Below, piece by piece: positions 13,044 through 25,334 of a DNA stretch of 64,000 nt (its first letter is position 1; each line of letters starts with the position of its first letter). The position numbers and the translations under genes were made by a program. This DNA comes from Cercozoa sp. M6MM. Taxonomy: Eukaryota > Endomyxa: Ascetosporea. The stretch lies in NCBI GenBank assembly GCA_040357565.1, contig JBDODJ010000034.1, one strand, 5' to 3'. The notes beneath the pieces are model-generated. The model worked only from the letters and a program-made list of their open reading frames with translations, was not told where the DNA came from and made no database searches.

Positions 13044-13913
13044 TTATAGCCTCAAAGCCATAGTAGTGTGGGCTACCGTTAATGCTACCGCATTCTTTGC
13101 TTGTACTGGCTGTCGAAAGCGAAAATGTGACCAAGTCGGCACAAGATCAATCGCCAATGCCGTGCTGTACAATAGCAATCAAACATGCGTACCGGCGAGA
13201 GAGAGAGAGACACACACACACACACACACACACACACNNNNNNNNNNNNNNNNNNNNNNNNNNNNNNNNNNNNNNNNNNNNNNNNNNNNNNNNNNNNNNN
13301 NNNNNNNNNNNNNNNNNNNNNNNNNNNNNNNNNNNNNACAACGAATGAGAGGAAGCCCACCTTCGTAGGTTGCAACTTGTGTGCCTTCTTCAACAGCAAG
13401 CGCGCTGCAGACTGACGCAGCACAGTCTGGGGGGGGGGGGGGGGAATAAAAAAGATAAGTCTACAGGAGAACAGCACGGGGACAAGTACCGTGTCACCCT
13501 CTGCCGTGCAGAAGTTGTCCATGTCGGCGCGCAACTCACCGACACGAGCGCCTTGCGAGTATCCATGCCCACTGCGCAGTTATCACGGGGTTAATACGAA
13601 AGGAAATATCTGCCAAGGAAAGTAAAGAGAGTACCCGCACATGATACGCAAACGCGACAATCGGTGGAGTGACCACTCGCCAATCGTAGCCTTAAGACCA
13701 CTGATACGCGCGTGGAAGTCGGCTGTGGCACCCTCTGAAAGGACAAACAACAAGTCAAGAGATAATGCAAACGAGCGTAGCAGTGCGTACCACGAACGTA
13801 GAGCTGCGTTAACTCAAAGGTGTGCATTGCATAGACGAAGCTCTCGGCCACAAATGACGACAACGCGCGCTGATGCGTCGTGTAATCCTTCAGCAAGGTC
13901 TCTTCTTGACCTG

Positions 13914-13962
<49 letters not shown>

Positions 13963-14076
13963 ACCACACTGATGCACTAAAAGCAGCAGTACCAGGAGCA
14001 CCAAATTGACGACGCTGGTACGCGTACCGCGTAGCAATCAACGTGCCGAGCTGGACTGCAGCCACTGGACCAGCAC

Positions 14077-14163
<87 letters not shown>

Positions 14164-14673
14164 ATGTACAGCACTGTACAGTGGTATCGCACTGACAACG
14201 ACACATACGTAGATCAGTCGGCCGAAAGCAAGAGCATTCAGTGTCTTGGAGAAACGCAGCAGTGGCGACTTCTCGGCGCAGTGATAGGCACCACTTGCAT
14301 CGACCTGCGCGAGCTTGTCGAGCAGATTGTCACGCGGAACACGCACATTGCGAAAGTGGATGCACGAGTTGTCGACCTGCTCAGCAGTCGAGAGCTCCCA
14401 TAGGCACACAAAGAAACTCAAAAACAATCCCCAAGGCGAAAGGTACGGCATGCCAGCCGATCTTGGGCCCACAGTCGAGGTGCGTCACACCTTGCGCCGG
14501 GCGACCGTCGGTGCCGAACAGCGGTGCCACTGTTCACAATGCTATATACTCAAAGAGCACGCATCAGGAACACATCAAATCTACCAAACGCATGGACGCC
14601 CATGTCGTTGCACTTCACACCATCGACCACCACTTGACCTGAATTTAGACACGGTGTACTTTCTCCAAAAAGG

Positions 14674-14727
<54 letters not shown>

Positions 14728-15695
14728 ATGCAGAGTGCACCATCTGAGGCAGGCAGCATCAGACGCGCAAAGACAACGGTAACACTGCGCGAGCCAGTGA
14801 AGCTGTTGCCAATCCAGATCTTGCGTGCCGAGTCTGCATACGTAAGGGAGAGTGAAGTTCGATAACACACAACACAAAACCCAGTACCACTGGGAGTGTT
14901 AATGACGAACTCCTGCGTCGACGGATCGTAGCGCGCAGTCGTCTGCAAGGCGGCCACGTTAGACCCATGCGCCACCTCAGTCATGCAGAAGCAGCTACGC
15001 AAAGCACACATGCCAAAAAATACTCCACGTACGCCTCAAAAACAAAGGTTACTAGTACCCAATAATCTCGCAGGTATCCAACTTGTCCAAGAGATGCTCA
15101 TGCTTCGAAGTGCCGAGTACTGCCACACTCTGACCGAACAGCTCAAAGTGGATCGCCGACTTGGCCTGTGTCAAACACGAAAAGTTATCGCAACTACTAT
15201 CTTTTCGCCATACACACTTTCTAACAAAGGTACAGCAAGGCCAAAGTCGGCGCAGATGCTCGCGTACAAGGCAGCCAAAAAGGCCACCGGATCACGCTGC
15301 AACTGGCGTGCGCCAATACAGCCACTCGACACGAAACGGCGCCAAACTGCTTAAATGTCATCATATAAAACAAGTGTAATACCATGCGAAACCATACTAG
15401 AGTGGGTTTGCTACCAGAAGCTGCAGCATGACGCAACTTGTCGCGAGGGAGATCGGCAGGAACGCAGTCTGGTAAGGGGTACGTGAAGCTCCATAAAAGG
15501 GAAGAGTATGACACTGAAAGTACATTCGGGCTTGCTAAGCTCATTCACGGCACGAGTGGCTACCTTGTTGAAGTAGTCAGCCAGCTCATCCTACATTCAC
15601 AGGCGAGCCAATATGCAAAAGTGACAGACATACGGTTGAGGGAGCTTTACAGCACTCAGTTTGGCCAACTTGGCACGTGTCATTTCTGACGACAT
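13044..15695 (-). CDS. ACOX: Acyl-CoA oxidase (peroxisomal beta-oxidation, first step)
   Basis: Flavoenzyme oxidising acyl-CoA to trans-2-enoyl-CoA with release of H2O2. Blocks in order on the minus strand: [19 protein letters not shown] (about 15050-15145); [20 protein letters not shown] (about 14930-14985), the hallmark TE(L/V)xHGSN motif; [41 protein letters not shown] (about 14320-14380); [17 protein letters not shown] (about 13665-13720) running into LRIMCG, then [16 protein letters not shown] (about 13520-13570), the conserved CGGHGYS; and TAEGDT followed by [13 protein letters not shown]. The 3' part crosses a 100 N gap, and the final exon and stop near 13044 are weak; no clear SKL-type C-terminus could be read. 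The start is placed at an ATG at 15695; an upstream in-frame codon is possible. Introns contain several long TG repeats in sense. Confidence 0.85.
13238..13337. other. Assembly gap (100 N)
   Basis: Exactly 100 N following (GA)n(CA)n, inside the acyl-CoA oxidase gene. The round length suggests unknown true size. Confidence 0.95.
13916..13962 (+). repeat. (CA)n(TA)n microsatellite
   Basis: Intronic in acyl-CoA oxidase; TG/TA in sense. Confidence 0.9.
14080..14160 (+). repeat. (CA)n microsatellite, about 80 bp
   Basis: Pure CA run in an acyl-CoA oxidase intron, (TG)n in sense. Confidence 0.95.
14675..14721 (+). repeat. (CA)n microsatellite
   Basis: Intronic in acyl-CoA oxidase, (TG)n in sense. 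Confidence 0.9.
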
Positions 15696-16185
15696 TGTCC
15701 TTGCTGTACCGATGTGTCCTGAAGCCACAACTGCACCAAAACTAAGTTTCAAGAAACCCCAAAAACCAGGCAACAAGCCGAAAAACCCAAAACGGGACTG
15801 CAACGAACAAAGCGAGAAAAACGGAGTACACGTAACAGTAGTTTATTTGGATTCTTGCACTGACACCCGATCAGTGGTGCTCTCAAACTCAGCAACTAGG
15901 CTCGTAGGAGAAACGAGGAAAAAACTGGTGTGGGCAGCGGGCCACGTGACCAGCGTTGCATCCGATCCCACATCACGCGACGTGGAAAGTCCTGTGTGTG
16001 TTGATCGGATCAACGGAGGCGAGAAGGGCAATAACAACAGAAACAAACCAACTGAATTGATCCGATCGGATCTCTGCCGCGTCTATCGCGTCGTGCCGCA
16101 TGAACACGGTCAGTAACCAACGGAACGACGTACGCGACGCGGAGGTAGTGAGCCGACCCGACGACGGTCGGACACGGAAGGGAGT
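15696..16185. other. Spacer between two minus-strand genes
   Basis: About 490 bp upstream of acyl-CoA oxidase and downstream of the gene ending at 16186. No supported exon, repeat or RNA gene is seen. Confidence 0.6.
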
Positions 16186-17196
16186 TTAGTTGCGCTTGCG
16201 ACGCCGCTTAGTACCGGCACGCACGGTCTGTACCTTGCCCTTCTTGGCGGTGGGGGCGGCTTGCTTCTTTTTGTTGCCCTGTTTGCCGTTTGTCTTGCCC
16301 GTTTGCTTCTGCTTCTTGCTCTGCTGCTGGGCCGGCTTAGTCTTCTTGTTGGCGGTGCCGTCGGCCTTCTTTTGCCGCTTGGTCGCCGGCTCAGTTGTCG
16401 TCCTGATATCACCAAACACATCCAAGAAATATATCAAGAGACAGCCTGCATATCGATTTGAAAGAGAGCGAACTTGGGAGCAGCAGACTTCGGCGTGGGC
16501 TTGGGCTTGGGCTTGGGCTTGGGCATCTTCTTGCCTCCGAACGACAGACGCAGCTGCAGGCACGACACGCACATGAACAAACAAACGTCACAGAGGCAAG
16601 ATACCGATTCGCCAGTCTTGTAGCTCAAAGCCACTGGTTGGTCCCACTACAGGTCAAGAATCGCTTTTGGTCCGCGCGAAAGGACAAAGTGGGGGTTGGA
16701 CAATACCTGAGAGTTCGCAATCGCTTGCAGCTGTCGCTTGCAGGCGAAACCGGCTTCCTGTAAAGGCAAAAACAGTCTCGCTTAATCATCAAACAATTAG
16801 GCTTCAAATGAATGCGCGTGTACCTTCATAGCAGCCACGCGTTGCGACAAACGGAACTGCTGGAACGCGATCTTCTCTGACTCTGCTCTTGTTCCAAAAA
16901 GTATATGAATTACTCAGCTGTACTGTTGACCAGATATACTAATGGAACGCACCTTCGTCAGCAAAGTCGTCAATGACACTGCCCCCCGAGACCTAAGAAA
17001 ACCACAACACAAACCTAGATATAGACTAACGAAGAAACGAGAAGAGAAGAGCAGAGCAGAGAAACCTTGCGAGCGATTTGCTGCACATTGATAAGCGCTT
17101 GTTTCAGCGATTGCTGCGAGTGTTGCAGCAACTCCTTGCTGCGTACAAACACAGACACGCATTGTGCGTGCATGTGTGTATGTGTGTGTGTGTGCG

Positions 17197-17252
<56 letters not shown>

Positions 17253-19713
17253 GATTCCAACTGGACTGGACGAAAGCGGACAAAGAGGAAAAGTTACAAG
17301 TCGGTCTGCGCCTTGAGCACTTCCTCGGCATAGTCGCTCGGTTGGCCCGTGGCAACGAAAATACCGCAAAGTGGCTTCAGCGAGGTCGGTGACGCCGCCG
17401 CCATGCCTCGGAACATCTGCATCGACCATGCAGTCAGAATCGACACCAGAACACTCAGGAAAGAAATTAAATGAGTACAGCGAGAATGCGCTCGAACACT
17501 ACAATGTCGAGACCGACGTGCTCGTTCACCTGTCACAGATACAAAAGCATCTCCACAAAATACAACATTCACGTGACAGACACGAGTGAGTTACATTGAA
17601 GACATCGATTTCTGCCTCCTTATCTACAGCGGCCACTTCCTTCTGCACAGCGTTGTTTCGGATAATACCACACATACACATACACACACGCGCACGCACA
17701 CAGACACAGACACACAAACAGACACACAAACAGACACATACACAGACACAGACACATTCACAGACACATGTACACAAGTCTACCACCAGACTCCGCCAGA
17801 TCTGCATCACATGCGGCAGCAAGGTGCGTGCGTCAGCCGGTGTGATCTGCGTCACACGCGAGCACAGTGTGTAATAATGATACCACAACAACAAACTGGT
17901 GTACCAGGTGGATCATAGCCGGCGGCAGCAGTGTCGACACGCGTGCGGTGTCACTGTCGAAGGTGTCACTGTTCGCCAAAGTCGACAGCGGCTGCAGCAG
18001 CGAGGAAAACAGCGATCTGGCCGCAGAGTGCGAAACCTGTCGAGACACAACTATCACGGGCAAAAGGGTACAAGTATATGACAGGGAATATGGAATAGAG
18101 TACATGGAATAGGGTGTACGTTATAGGGTAGAGGAAATATGGAATAGGGTACATGTATAGGGTACATTGTAAGGATACATGGAATATGGAATAGGGCATC
18201 TGAAGGGCATATGTTATCGGGTAGATGTATTCAAAAAAGAGAGACTATAGGAGGATGAAGACAAAGGAGATCAACGTACTGCGTTGGGGAGACGACGCAG
18301 CAGCTGTAACAAAACCACCGTGTCACGCACACCAGTTCGCGAAGACGCCGACGACGACGCACTGAGATTCAGTCGCTTCTGCAGCAGCGACAAAAGCGGC
18401 GACGGGTCCTCTTGAAGCGCCTGCAGCAGAAGCGATCAACAGTGCCCGTAGAACACGACAAAACCGATTGAAATCTACCGTTCGCACAGAATAAACAGAG
18501 ACGTAACAACGCAGCAGATCAACGAAACTCTGATCCGTGAGCACGTCACTGCAACAAACAAACCTGTTTCCAACATGCCAGGAAGACAATAAAAGCTGCC
18601 GGGAACCCAGACGAGGCGGTGGAAAGCAGCAAATCCGCGATGCGCTGTTGTCTCTGAAGATCAGCAAAAAAGGAAAAGGTTAATACGGAAGAGGCAGGTT
18701 TCGCACAGTTCGCGTCACCTCGGAAGTCTCTGCATCCGCCGGTTCAGTGGTCATTGCCTTCTTGTGCTCGGGTCGCTGCCACACGCGATGGAAGAAGGAG
18801 AGCGACGATGTGCGCAGCGACGGCGGTGTCGCAGCGGCGGCCACGCGCGTCAAGATTCCACTCAGCACTGCATGACAATCCAGGCAGTGAACTGTGTACA
18901 GACTCCCACGTGCAGACAGTACCAGCATCACAGAATTTCGGTCCTGCTTCGATGGTGCCATTGAGTGCACGTACTACACCACACGAAAATTACCCCTCGC
19001 TTTGAAACGTGACATTGGGAGAAACACAGCGAGGTATACGAATAACTTGGCGCTCCATTCCGTCGGCACTTGCCAGCAGTTGCGACAGTACCTAGGCACA
19101 AGAGTCTCCTCGCACTACGCAAAGATAATGCACAAGCTTACATCACAGATGGGTCCAGCGAATGCCTCCTGTGTCTTGGCGATTGCACCCAGTGATTGGA
19201 CCGACTCGGAACGCACCATCTGCGACGGGTCCTCCACTGCGCAGAAGCGACACACTTTTTCGTACTCAGAGACCTTTGGACCAGAGGGAACGCACCCAAA
19301 TCAAACAGCAGGTTCAGCAGCTTCTTCTGCTCTGCCGCACTCGCCATCAGAAACAGCTTCGCCGTCAGTCGCCTGCACGTACAAACAGCAGCAATTCACA
19401 GGCATCATAGAAAGCAACAGAAGCGTAGATTTCACAACGCACGAAGCGAGTTGGCGCACATTATCGATGGTGCTCTAAACCCCACAAACACCAATCAAGA
19501 ATGATGCGAGAATTCATTCCGACTGACAGACAGACTACCTTGCCAGCGGCCTTGACCTCCTTGGATGCAGCACGAACCTTCTGAGTTTGCACAAACACAC
19601 GACCCGTGACGCTGGGGAGGGGGTAGAACGCAGGAAAAACACACAGCCTTGTCCGAGGCAGTCAGTGACGGCAGGTTCCCCTGGATTTCCAAAAGCGTAT
19701 CCAGCGACGACAT
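16186..19713 (-). CDS. Alpha-helical (HEAT-like) protein with Lys-rich C-terminal tail, unrecognised
   Basis: Start ATG at 19713 (MSSLDTLLEIQGNLPSL), then exons TGRVFVQTQKVRAASKEVK, TIDNVRQLAS, RLTAKLFLMASAAEQKKLLN and DPSQMVRSESVQSLGAIAK. The last has the spacing of HEAT repeats (two helices with a D/R turn). Further helical exons follow: LSGILTRVAAAATPPS, RIADLLLSTASSG, TPADARTLLPHVMQIWRSLV, and GMAAASPTSLKPLCGIFVA near 17360-17420. The end is a low-complexity basic tail containing KPKPKPKPTPK and KKQKQ-type clusters, finishing KRRRKRN and TAA at 16186. A basic tail suggests nuclear, nucleolar or RNP association, but this is inference. At least twelve introns, one with a TG/CA repeat and one with a degenerate minisatellite. 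No named family is assigned. Confidence 0.6.
17183..17250 (+). repeat. (TG)n microsatellite
   Basis: Intronic in gene 16186-19713; here CA in sense, one of the minority orientation. Confidence 0.9.
17668..17770 (+). repeat. Degenerate CA/CAGA repeat
   Basis: CACACA mixed with CACAGACACA and CAAACAGACA units, intronic in gene 16186-19713. Confidence 0.85.
18080..18225 (+). repeat. Degenerate minisatellite, unit near GGAATAGGGTACAT
   Basis: Irregular copies of GGAATA, AGGGTACAT and TATAGGGTA lying in one intron of gene 16186-19713, in the interval between exons near 18050 and 18280. Confidence 0.8.
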
Positions 19714-20145
19714 TCGAACACCCTGACTAGTAACACGAAGTTGCACACCTTCGTTCTAGGAACGGCTAAGGTCCACACAAATTGCAAATGGAGCGCCGGT
19801 TTTATAACTAAAATTAAGGGCATTGTCGTGGACCTCCTCGAGCCACAAGACAAACCCTCTCATAAACTGGAATGTAAGATGGTGCCTCGTGAGTTTGAAG
19901 CCGGAAGCCTCCAACTGGGATAGGTGTTGAGCACAAGACCGTCAAGGATCGGAAGGCAGGGGAACTAAACTTACATAGTTGGTTTCTTTTTTAGACTGAA
20001 CTAAATATGGCTGCATGTTCACGGCTCACAGATCAGCAGCATTGTTAAAGTCGAAAACGTTGTCACGTACGGGCACCTCGACCGGGGTGCTGCACATGAA
20101 ACGACAAAACACACAAACTCAAACTCGCAAGATGGCCGAGAATAT
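19714..20145. other. Spacer upstream of gene 16186-19713
   Basis: Lies between two minus-strand genes. It holds a fragment of the dispersed repeat (19957-20005). No supported exon. Confidence 0.5.
19957..20005 (+). repeat. Dispersed repeat, 3' fragment
   Basis: CAGGGGAACTA, ACATAGTTGGTTTCTT, then AGACTGAACTAAATA: the tail blocks of the family at 6181-6224 without the body. Confidence 0.6.
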
Positions 20146-21718
20146 TTACAGCTGTGGCGTCAACAAAGGCGCGCTCAAAACAGCCGCGTCCAATCGCTTG
20201 CGCTCGCGGTCCGTCCTCGCGATAGGTGTCGTAGGTGCTCTAAAGACTTTAAAACCACATGGGAAATTCCGAAACTGTTTTGCACTCGTTCTTTGTATTT
20301 TAGTGATAGGGGCAGCTCGGAATGTCAGGGTACCGTTCGGTGTAATGTCAAAGGAAGCACAGACGACGATCGTTGCGACGAGGGCGTCGAGAGTGTAGTG
20401 TCGGCGAGTTAGTGCTACGAGAAAAGCACAGAGCAGGCCACAAGACAGCGCCAACGTTCGGCATATCATTAACTCTCTTCTTGATACTCGCAATTCACTG
20501 AATATTCATTCACACAGAACAAGCAATTTTTTGTTTTTTTATTTTGTTTTGCGTATACCGTTGCTGTTGTTTCAATAGGTGCAGAACCAGCACTGCAGAA
20601 GAAAGACTGGAGAAAGCATGCCCCGAGAATACAAGGTCGCCACAAGTCCAGTGGTTTGTGTTGAGCAAAAACCAAACAAGCCACCGTCCAAAGGAAGCCG
20701 TCCGGCCGGGCAATGGGGTGTCTCGGAGCCAGTCGGCTTGACTAAAGTCACACATGCTCAGTTCAATCGCCAAGGGAAAATTGGCACTGATGCAGTACTA
20801 ATCTACCAGTCAGGATCGGGAAGTGTAGTAGTCGCATAAATCACTGGTCTTAGCGCATGCCATGCACCCCAGAACAAGAAGATGCGAAGCAGCATTTCGG
20901 CACCTGGCAGTACAAAAAGTACGCAACCCCGTCGCCTCATTTTTGATTATCTTAGTTTGATATCAGTATTTGTACATCGAGTGTCGTGCGGTGGAAAATC
21001 GTAGGATGACCGATCTGACACCCGCTCGCCTTCGGGGCCTGAATCCGAAATTGATATTCACAGACCCACTGCCATGAGCGGTACCTGAATCCGAAAGGGA
21101 GACGTAGTCGGGCGGAAACTGCAGCTGCGGAGGATCGCCTTCCACTTCGTGCGGCTGGCAGCGCGTGCACCTGGTCGTCCAATTTACAAGTTTTAATGCA
21201 CAACACGATTGTTTTCAAATTTAAGTACTGTGCGGCATGCGCATGTAAATTTACCCCCGATGCCCCATGCAGTAGCAGACGTAGAACAACACGACCAAAG
21301 GTAGCAAATGCGATGTTTCAACAATGATGGCGGTAGGCACACTGCGTGCCACGTCCGGTGAGATTCCTATGGTTGAAGCCAAGGAATGTGAGATGTCATT
21401 GAGTGGAGTCAGTTTTCCTTGCTCCCAGGCCTCTGGGCTGTCGTACCATAGCTACAGTACCAAGAGAGTAATCACGGGAACCGATGATGTTTTTGCGCTA
21501 AACTTGGTGTACACTGGCTTGCTGCATATGTGCTAGCTGTCGGCCCAGAAATGCAACGTAGAAGCACGCGAGCACCACACAAAAACGTCGCCATTCAGAG
21601 CCAAAGTACTTCAGTTGAGCGATTGCGTGCGAGTGCCTAAATTACAAACACTCAGCACTTTGTTCGTTCGTTCTAATTTCGTTTGTTCTTACTTTAGCCG
21701 CGTCCACAGCTTGACCAT
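20146..21718 (-). CDS. Sphingomyelin synthase-like (PAP2_C) sphingolipid head-group transferase
   Basis: Membrane enzyme of the SMS/PAP2_C family, which moves a phosphocholine, phosphoethanolamine or phosphoinositol head group onto ceramide at the Golgi or plasma membrane. The start at 21718 gives MVKLWTRLK spliced to a first membrane segment, RRFCVVLACFYVAFLGRQ. Next is TPLNDISHSL, like the PLPDxxH block of the family, followed by a second segment, LLPLVVLFYVCYCMG. The signature motifs are then in place: ATTTLPDP after LFWGAWHALRPVIY (about 20820-20895, D2-like), CGDLVFSGH (about 20630-20660, D3) and RRHYTLDALVA (about 20380-20410, D4). The two conserved His and the Asp of SGH and HYTxD are present. 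The extreme C-terminus and stop are not firm. Substrate cannot be told from sequence. Confidence 0.75.
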
Positions 21719-22338
21719 CGTTCTGAATGCTTACCCAGGCTTCAATTGATCTTGAGTAAGAGTTTCCGATGGCAATTGTCGACAAGGAGAACTGAACTGG
21801 GACCGGAAAACTGCGAGTTTGCAGAAACGCGAGCGAAACGCAGGTGCTTCGGTGTTTTTTAAATCCGTTCGAGCATCTATTTAGTTCGGACACTGCGACG
21901 CCACGAGATCTGCAAACTGAGTAGTTAAAATCCCAAACATGCGTAGCATATCTAGCACGCAGCTAATAAAGTTACTTGCATATGGAAAGAGTCGTCAAAT
22001 ACTGAAACTGATATACGCTGTGGTAAAGATCACATTCAATTAAGGGTGCGGAACCTGCGGATCTTCCAAGTTGCTGGGACCTCGTTCGTGCGTTTGTGCA
22101 GCGGTCCTGTATAGTGACGCAGTTAACGTAGTGGCAGGTATCTCCGGATATAGGACCGGACGAACTCAGTGTGGTTTTTTGTTTGTGTACTTCTGCCGCA
22201 CTGTCCGCGTTAATGAGTGCGGACAATCTTTTCTGGGCTTTCTTGTGGTGAGTGTGAGACTGTGACACTTTTGCCGCGTTTAGAAATCTCCAGTGACCCC
22301 ACATCGCGACACTTTCGGAAACTGCAAGGGAGACAAAT
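21719..22338. other. Divergent spacer
   Basis: Lies between the SMS-like gene (-) and gene 22339 (+), so both promoters should be here. Open stretches exist on the minus strand but no block matches a family and frames do not join. Treated as non-coding. Confidence 0.5.
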
Positions 22339-24509
22339 ATGTCGGTGGAACAGCAGGTAGCGCCGCCGGTGCCGATGATGGACGATGACGGCAACGCCGG
22401 CGAGCCCGTGCTTGACAATGCCAACGAAAACGAGAACGAAAACAGCGTCGAAACAAGCGCTTCGGGTTCGTTCTGGTCACGTTATTTTGGTTGGATGTAC
22501 GAGTTATTACCACTCGGCGTGTTTTGTTCACTCATGCAGACAAATCGGACGAGGAGCTTCTTGCCGGCCTCGGCGATGACGGCGAGGAGGTGCGTGTGTC
22601 TAACTCTGACCGTTTTTCTGACGCTGACCAGGCTTGATCCTGCCCTGGCTGACCCTGGCCCTGACCCTGACCCCGATTTGAGTGACGCAGGAGAAGATGA
22701 CGGAGCAGATGCAGCGAAAGTTCAACGAGTTCCTTCAGGAGCATCCTGACCTCAAAAAGGAGGTGCTTTCTCTGTCTACAAGGCACTACACTGTATCTGT
22801 ATGTATATGTGTGTGTTTTGTGCAGGATTTTTTGCTGTTCCACCGTGCGCGTGTCTACCTGCATGTACTCTGCCTCCGTCCCTTCTACCACAGTGCTTGT
22901 ACGACGCACGTGTGTGTTTGTTACACTAGGCCATGCCAGGCGAGCTGCTGGGACGTGTCAAGTTGCTGTCAGTACCTTTCTCTCTATCGACATACTTGTT
23001 CATGTGCTGACGTAATGGGGTGCATTATGTTGGTGTGTGGTAGGTGCGTGATGCCATCCCTCCTGCCTACATCGACAAGGAGCTCGTAAATCTGTCTCTG
23101 TATCCTGTCTTGACCTTGATCGTACCTCTTTGTCTCTACACAGGGTCTGCCACCTGGCAGCACGGACAAGCTGCTGCTGCGACAGAAGTACGAAAACTGG
23201 CCGCTGCACCTGCGGCAGTTGTGTCTGTTCGCCTACCAGGTACCTGTATACCCGGTGAGTGCCACAGTTGGTACCTGTGTAGCACCGCTTGTTCTTTGTA
23301 CAGACGGACGAGATGTTCGCCAAGCACGTGCGACAGCGCATGCGCTCGGTGCAGGCTGTGACGTCGCGCCGCATCGCCGATGCGCTTCATGTGCCCCACG
23401 AGGTTCTTGTTAAGTGGTATGCCTACATGCCTTTGTTTAATAGTCTCCTTTTCCTCCATTGCTATTGTTGAAGGCTGCGTTGCGAGCTGGGGCTTGCCGA
23501 ACGTTCCCTGTAAGTTGTGTACTTACCGCAACTTGCCCCCTACCCGTTTCCTCTCCATTGAGCAGACTGGACCGACACATTCTGAGCAAGTTTCCAAACA
23601 TGACGCGTTCGCGACCTGTACACTTTGTTGCTACCTGTCGGTGGACTGACTTATTATGAACATGCCTGTTTGTGCAGGTACCCGGTTCTGTCCAAGGTGA
23701 CACTGACGACAACCGCTCGCGCATCTCGAAGGTGAAACATTGGCTTAGTGTCGAGGGAAGGACTGTGTAACGATGAGTAGTAACTATGAGTATGTATACA
23801 CACGCAGGTGGCCGAGGCCGTCACGGGCGCCAAGCGCTCGCGCGACAGTGCAGACAACAGCAACGACGACACTACGACCGCCGAGAGTGGCGCACCTCCC
23901 GAGCCTCTGGTATGCACTACTGTATGCACGGAGGTGTTGGTCCATCTGTATCGTTGTAGCCGCTGGTATCACGCGAGGATGCAGAGGCTATCGTTGGCAC
24001 CACAGGTACCCACACCCCGTCCTGCTGGGTCTTCTTCCTGAATGATAATGACGCGCGTACTGTACAGGCCGTGGCGCCATCCGCCCGTCGTTCAAGCGCA
24101 TGCGACTGTCGGACTCGCAGATCGCACGCATGGAGATCCAACAGGTACATTGCGGCCGCAGGCATCCATTGCTATTCCCGAGGTATATGTATTCCTTGCA
24201 CGTATGAAGGAGATCGACAAGCAGCGACAGGTTTTGGGCGAACTCGGTACGTTTGAGTGGCATGCTGACCCTGTGTCCACTGTACTAACTGTCTGAACAG
24301 GTGACCCAACGCGACAGCGCGTTCTGCTAGTTCAGTCGCGCGTCAACTTTGAGAACATTGTGCACTTGCTGGTATCTTGTGCTTTAAGATGAACATGCGG
24401 CTGCATGTGTACATGCTGGCGTGTGTCTCTTGAACAGGAGAGCGGCCGCTACACGGAGGCACTCGAGGTGGCTCTCACGTCGGCGCTTCTGCTGTCGACG
24501 CGCTTCTGA
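22339..24509 (+). CDS. Acidic/charged protein, unrecognised
   Basis: About fourteen short exons with clean GT-AG joins. The ATG at 22339 opens an acidic, Asn/Glu-rich N-terminus (NENENENS, then KSDEELLAGLGDDGEE). A helical block follows: MTEQMQRKFNEFLQEHPDLK, then VRDAIPPAYIDKELV and RQKYENWPLHLRQLCLFAY, with a basic helix VRQRMRSVQAVTSRR. A low-complexity acidic segment with KRSRDS is followed by GAIRPSFKRMRLSDSQIAR. The end is VNFENIVHLLESGRYTEALE, similar to a CTLH/TPR-like helical hairpin, and LLLSTRF with TGA at 24507-24509. Probably nuclear from its KRSR/KRMR clusters (inference). The intron at 24145 is best read as 24145-24209 (65 nt, AAG acceptor). Confidence 0.7.
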
Positions 24510-25334
24510 TGCAATGGGATGCTATGCTACGACCAGGCTCACACACGCGACAAACTAAAGCCAAATCAACTGCGCTGCCGCAACCTCAACTCGACTCCGG
24601 ATCGGATCGTGTCGGACGGACTGACTGGATATATTTTGGTTTGCCAGCGCATTTGAGTTCTCGTTCCGTTCTATTGTGTGGCATCTTAGCGCACGTCGCG
24701 TATAGTACCGTACGGTACGCACCCGACCTGCCAGTGCCCTAGACGAGAATACAGTTCGAATCCATCGGTCATTCGGGCCATCTGGCCATCTCAGCGCAGC
24801 GCCAGCTGCAGGCTGACCGTGAAACGACAGTTTCAAAGTCTGTGACACTCTACACGTACGTGTCTCACTGCAACGCACTGATTCGACTAGGGAATTCGGG
24901 TCGACTCGACTCGGAAAGACGTGGCGCGGCCAATCATCAGGTCGGACTTTACGCAGGTGCATGGACTGGAGCGTCGTGCCGCCTTCGGGCTATTGGGTAT
25001 ACGTCGGAGCGAAGACTCGTAGGTCTCGATTAACTTTCAGTTCGCTGAGTACAATACCTACAAAAGTCGCCAAGAATGAAACTGCTTGCAGCCGCATTGC
25101 TGGGTTGCTGTCTTTTACGTCTTTCATTTTCTTAACTGAGGCTTCCCTACCGTTTTTCAACGTAGCGCTCGCAAGTGTTTTCGGCACTGACAGTCCACGT
25201 CGTGGTGACACCTTACGCAGCGATATGACGCTAGACAGTAGCCTTGATCTTTGCAATCTCGAAGAAGAACAAATATGTATCAGTATCGACGGACAATTTC
25301 AATCAATATACTTTTTTTATTTCTGACAGACACG
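24510..25334. other. Spacer between two plus-strand genes
   Basis: About 825 bp. Frames are open in places on both strands but none joins to a recognisable protein. A tRNA B-box-like string at 24752 lacks stem pairing. Otherwise nothing is seen. Confidence 0.5.

Noticed and set aside
21780-21860. Resemblance to TMEM231 (FLQTRSFPVP) on the minus strand
   Set aside because: Only about ten residues match, part of them probably intronic, and the downstream exons belong to an SMS-like enzyme.
24145-24161. Apparent 17 nt micro-intron (GTACATTGCGGCCGCAG) restoring frame in gene 22339-24509
   Set aside because: A 65 nt intron from the same donor to an AAG acceptor at 24209 also keeps frame, and fits the usual intron size and the AAG acceptors seen elsewhere.
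24752-24763. tRNA B-box-like GTTCGAATCC
   Set aside because: No T-stem, acceptor stem or A-box partner could be paired around it.
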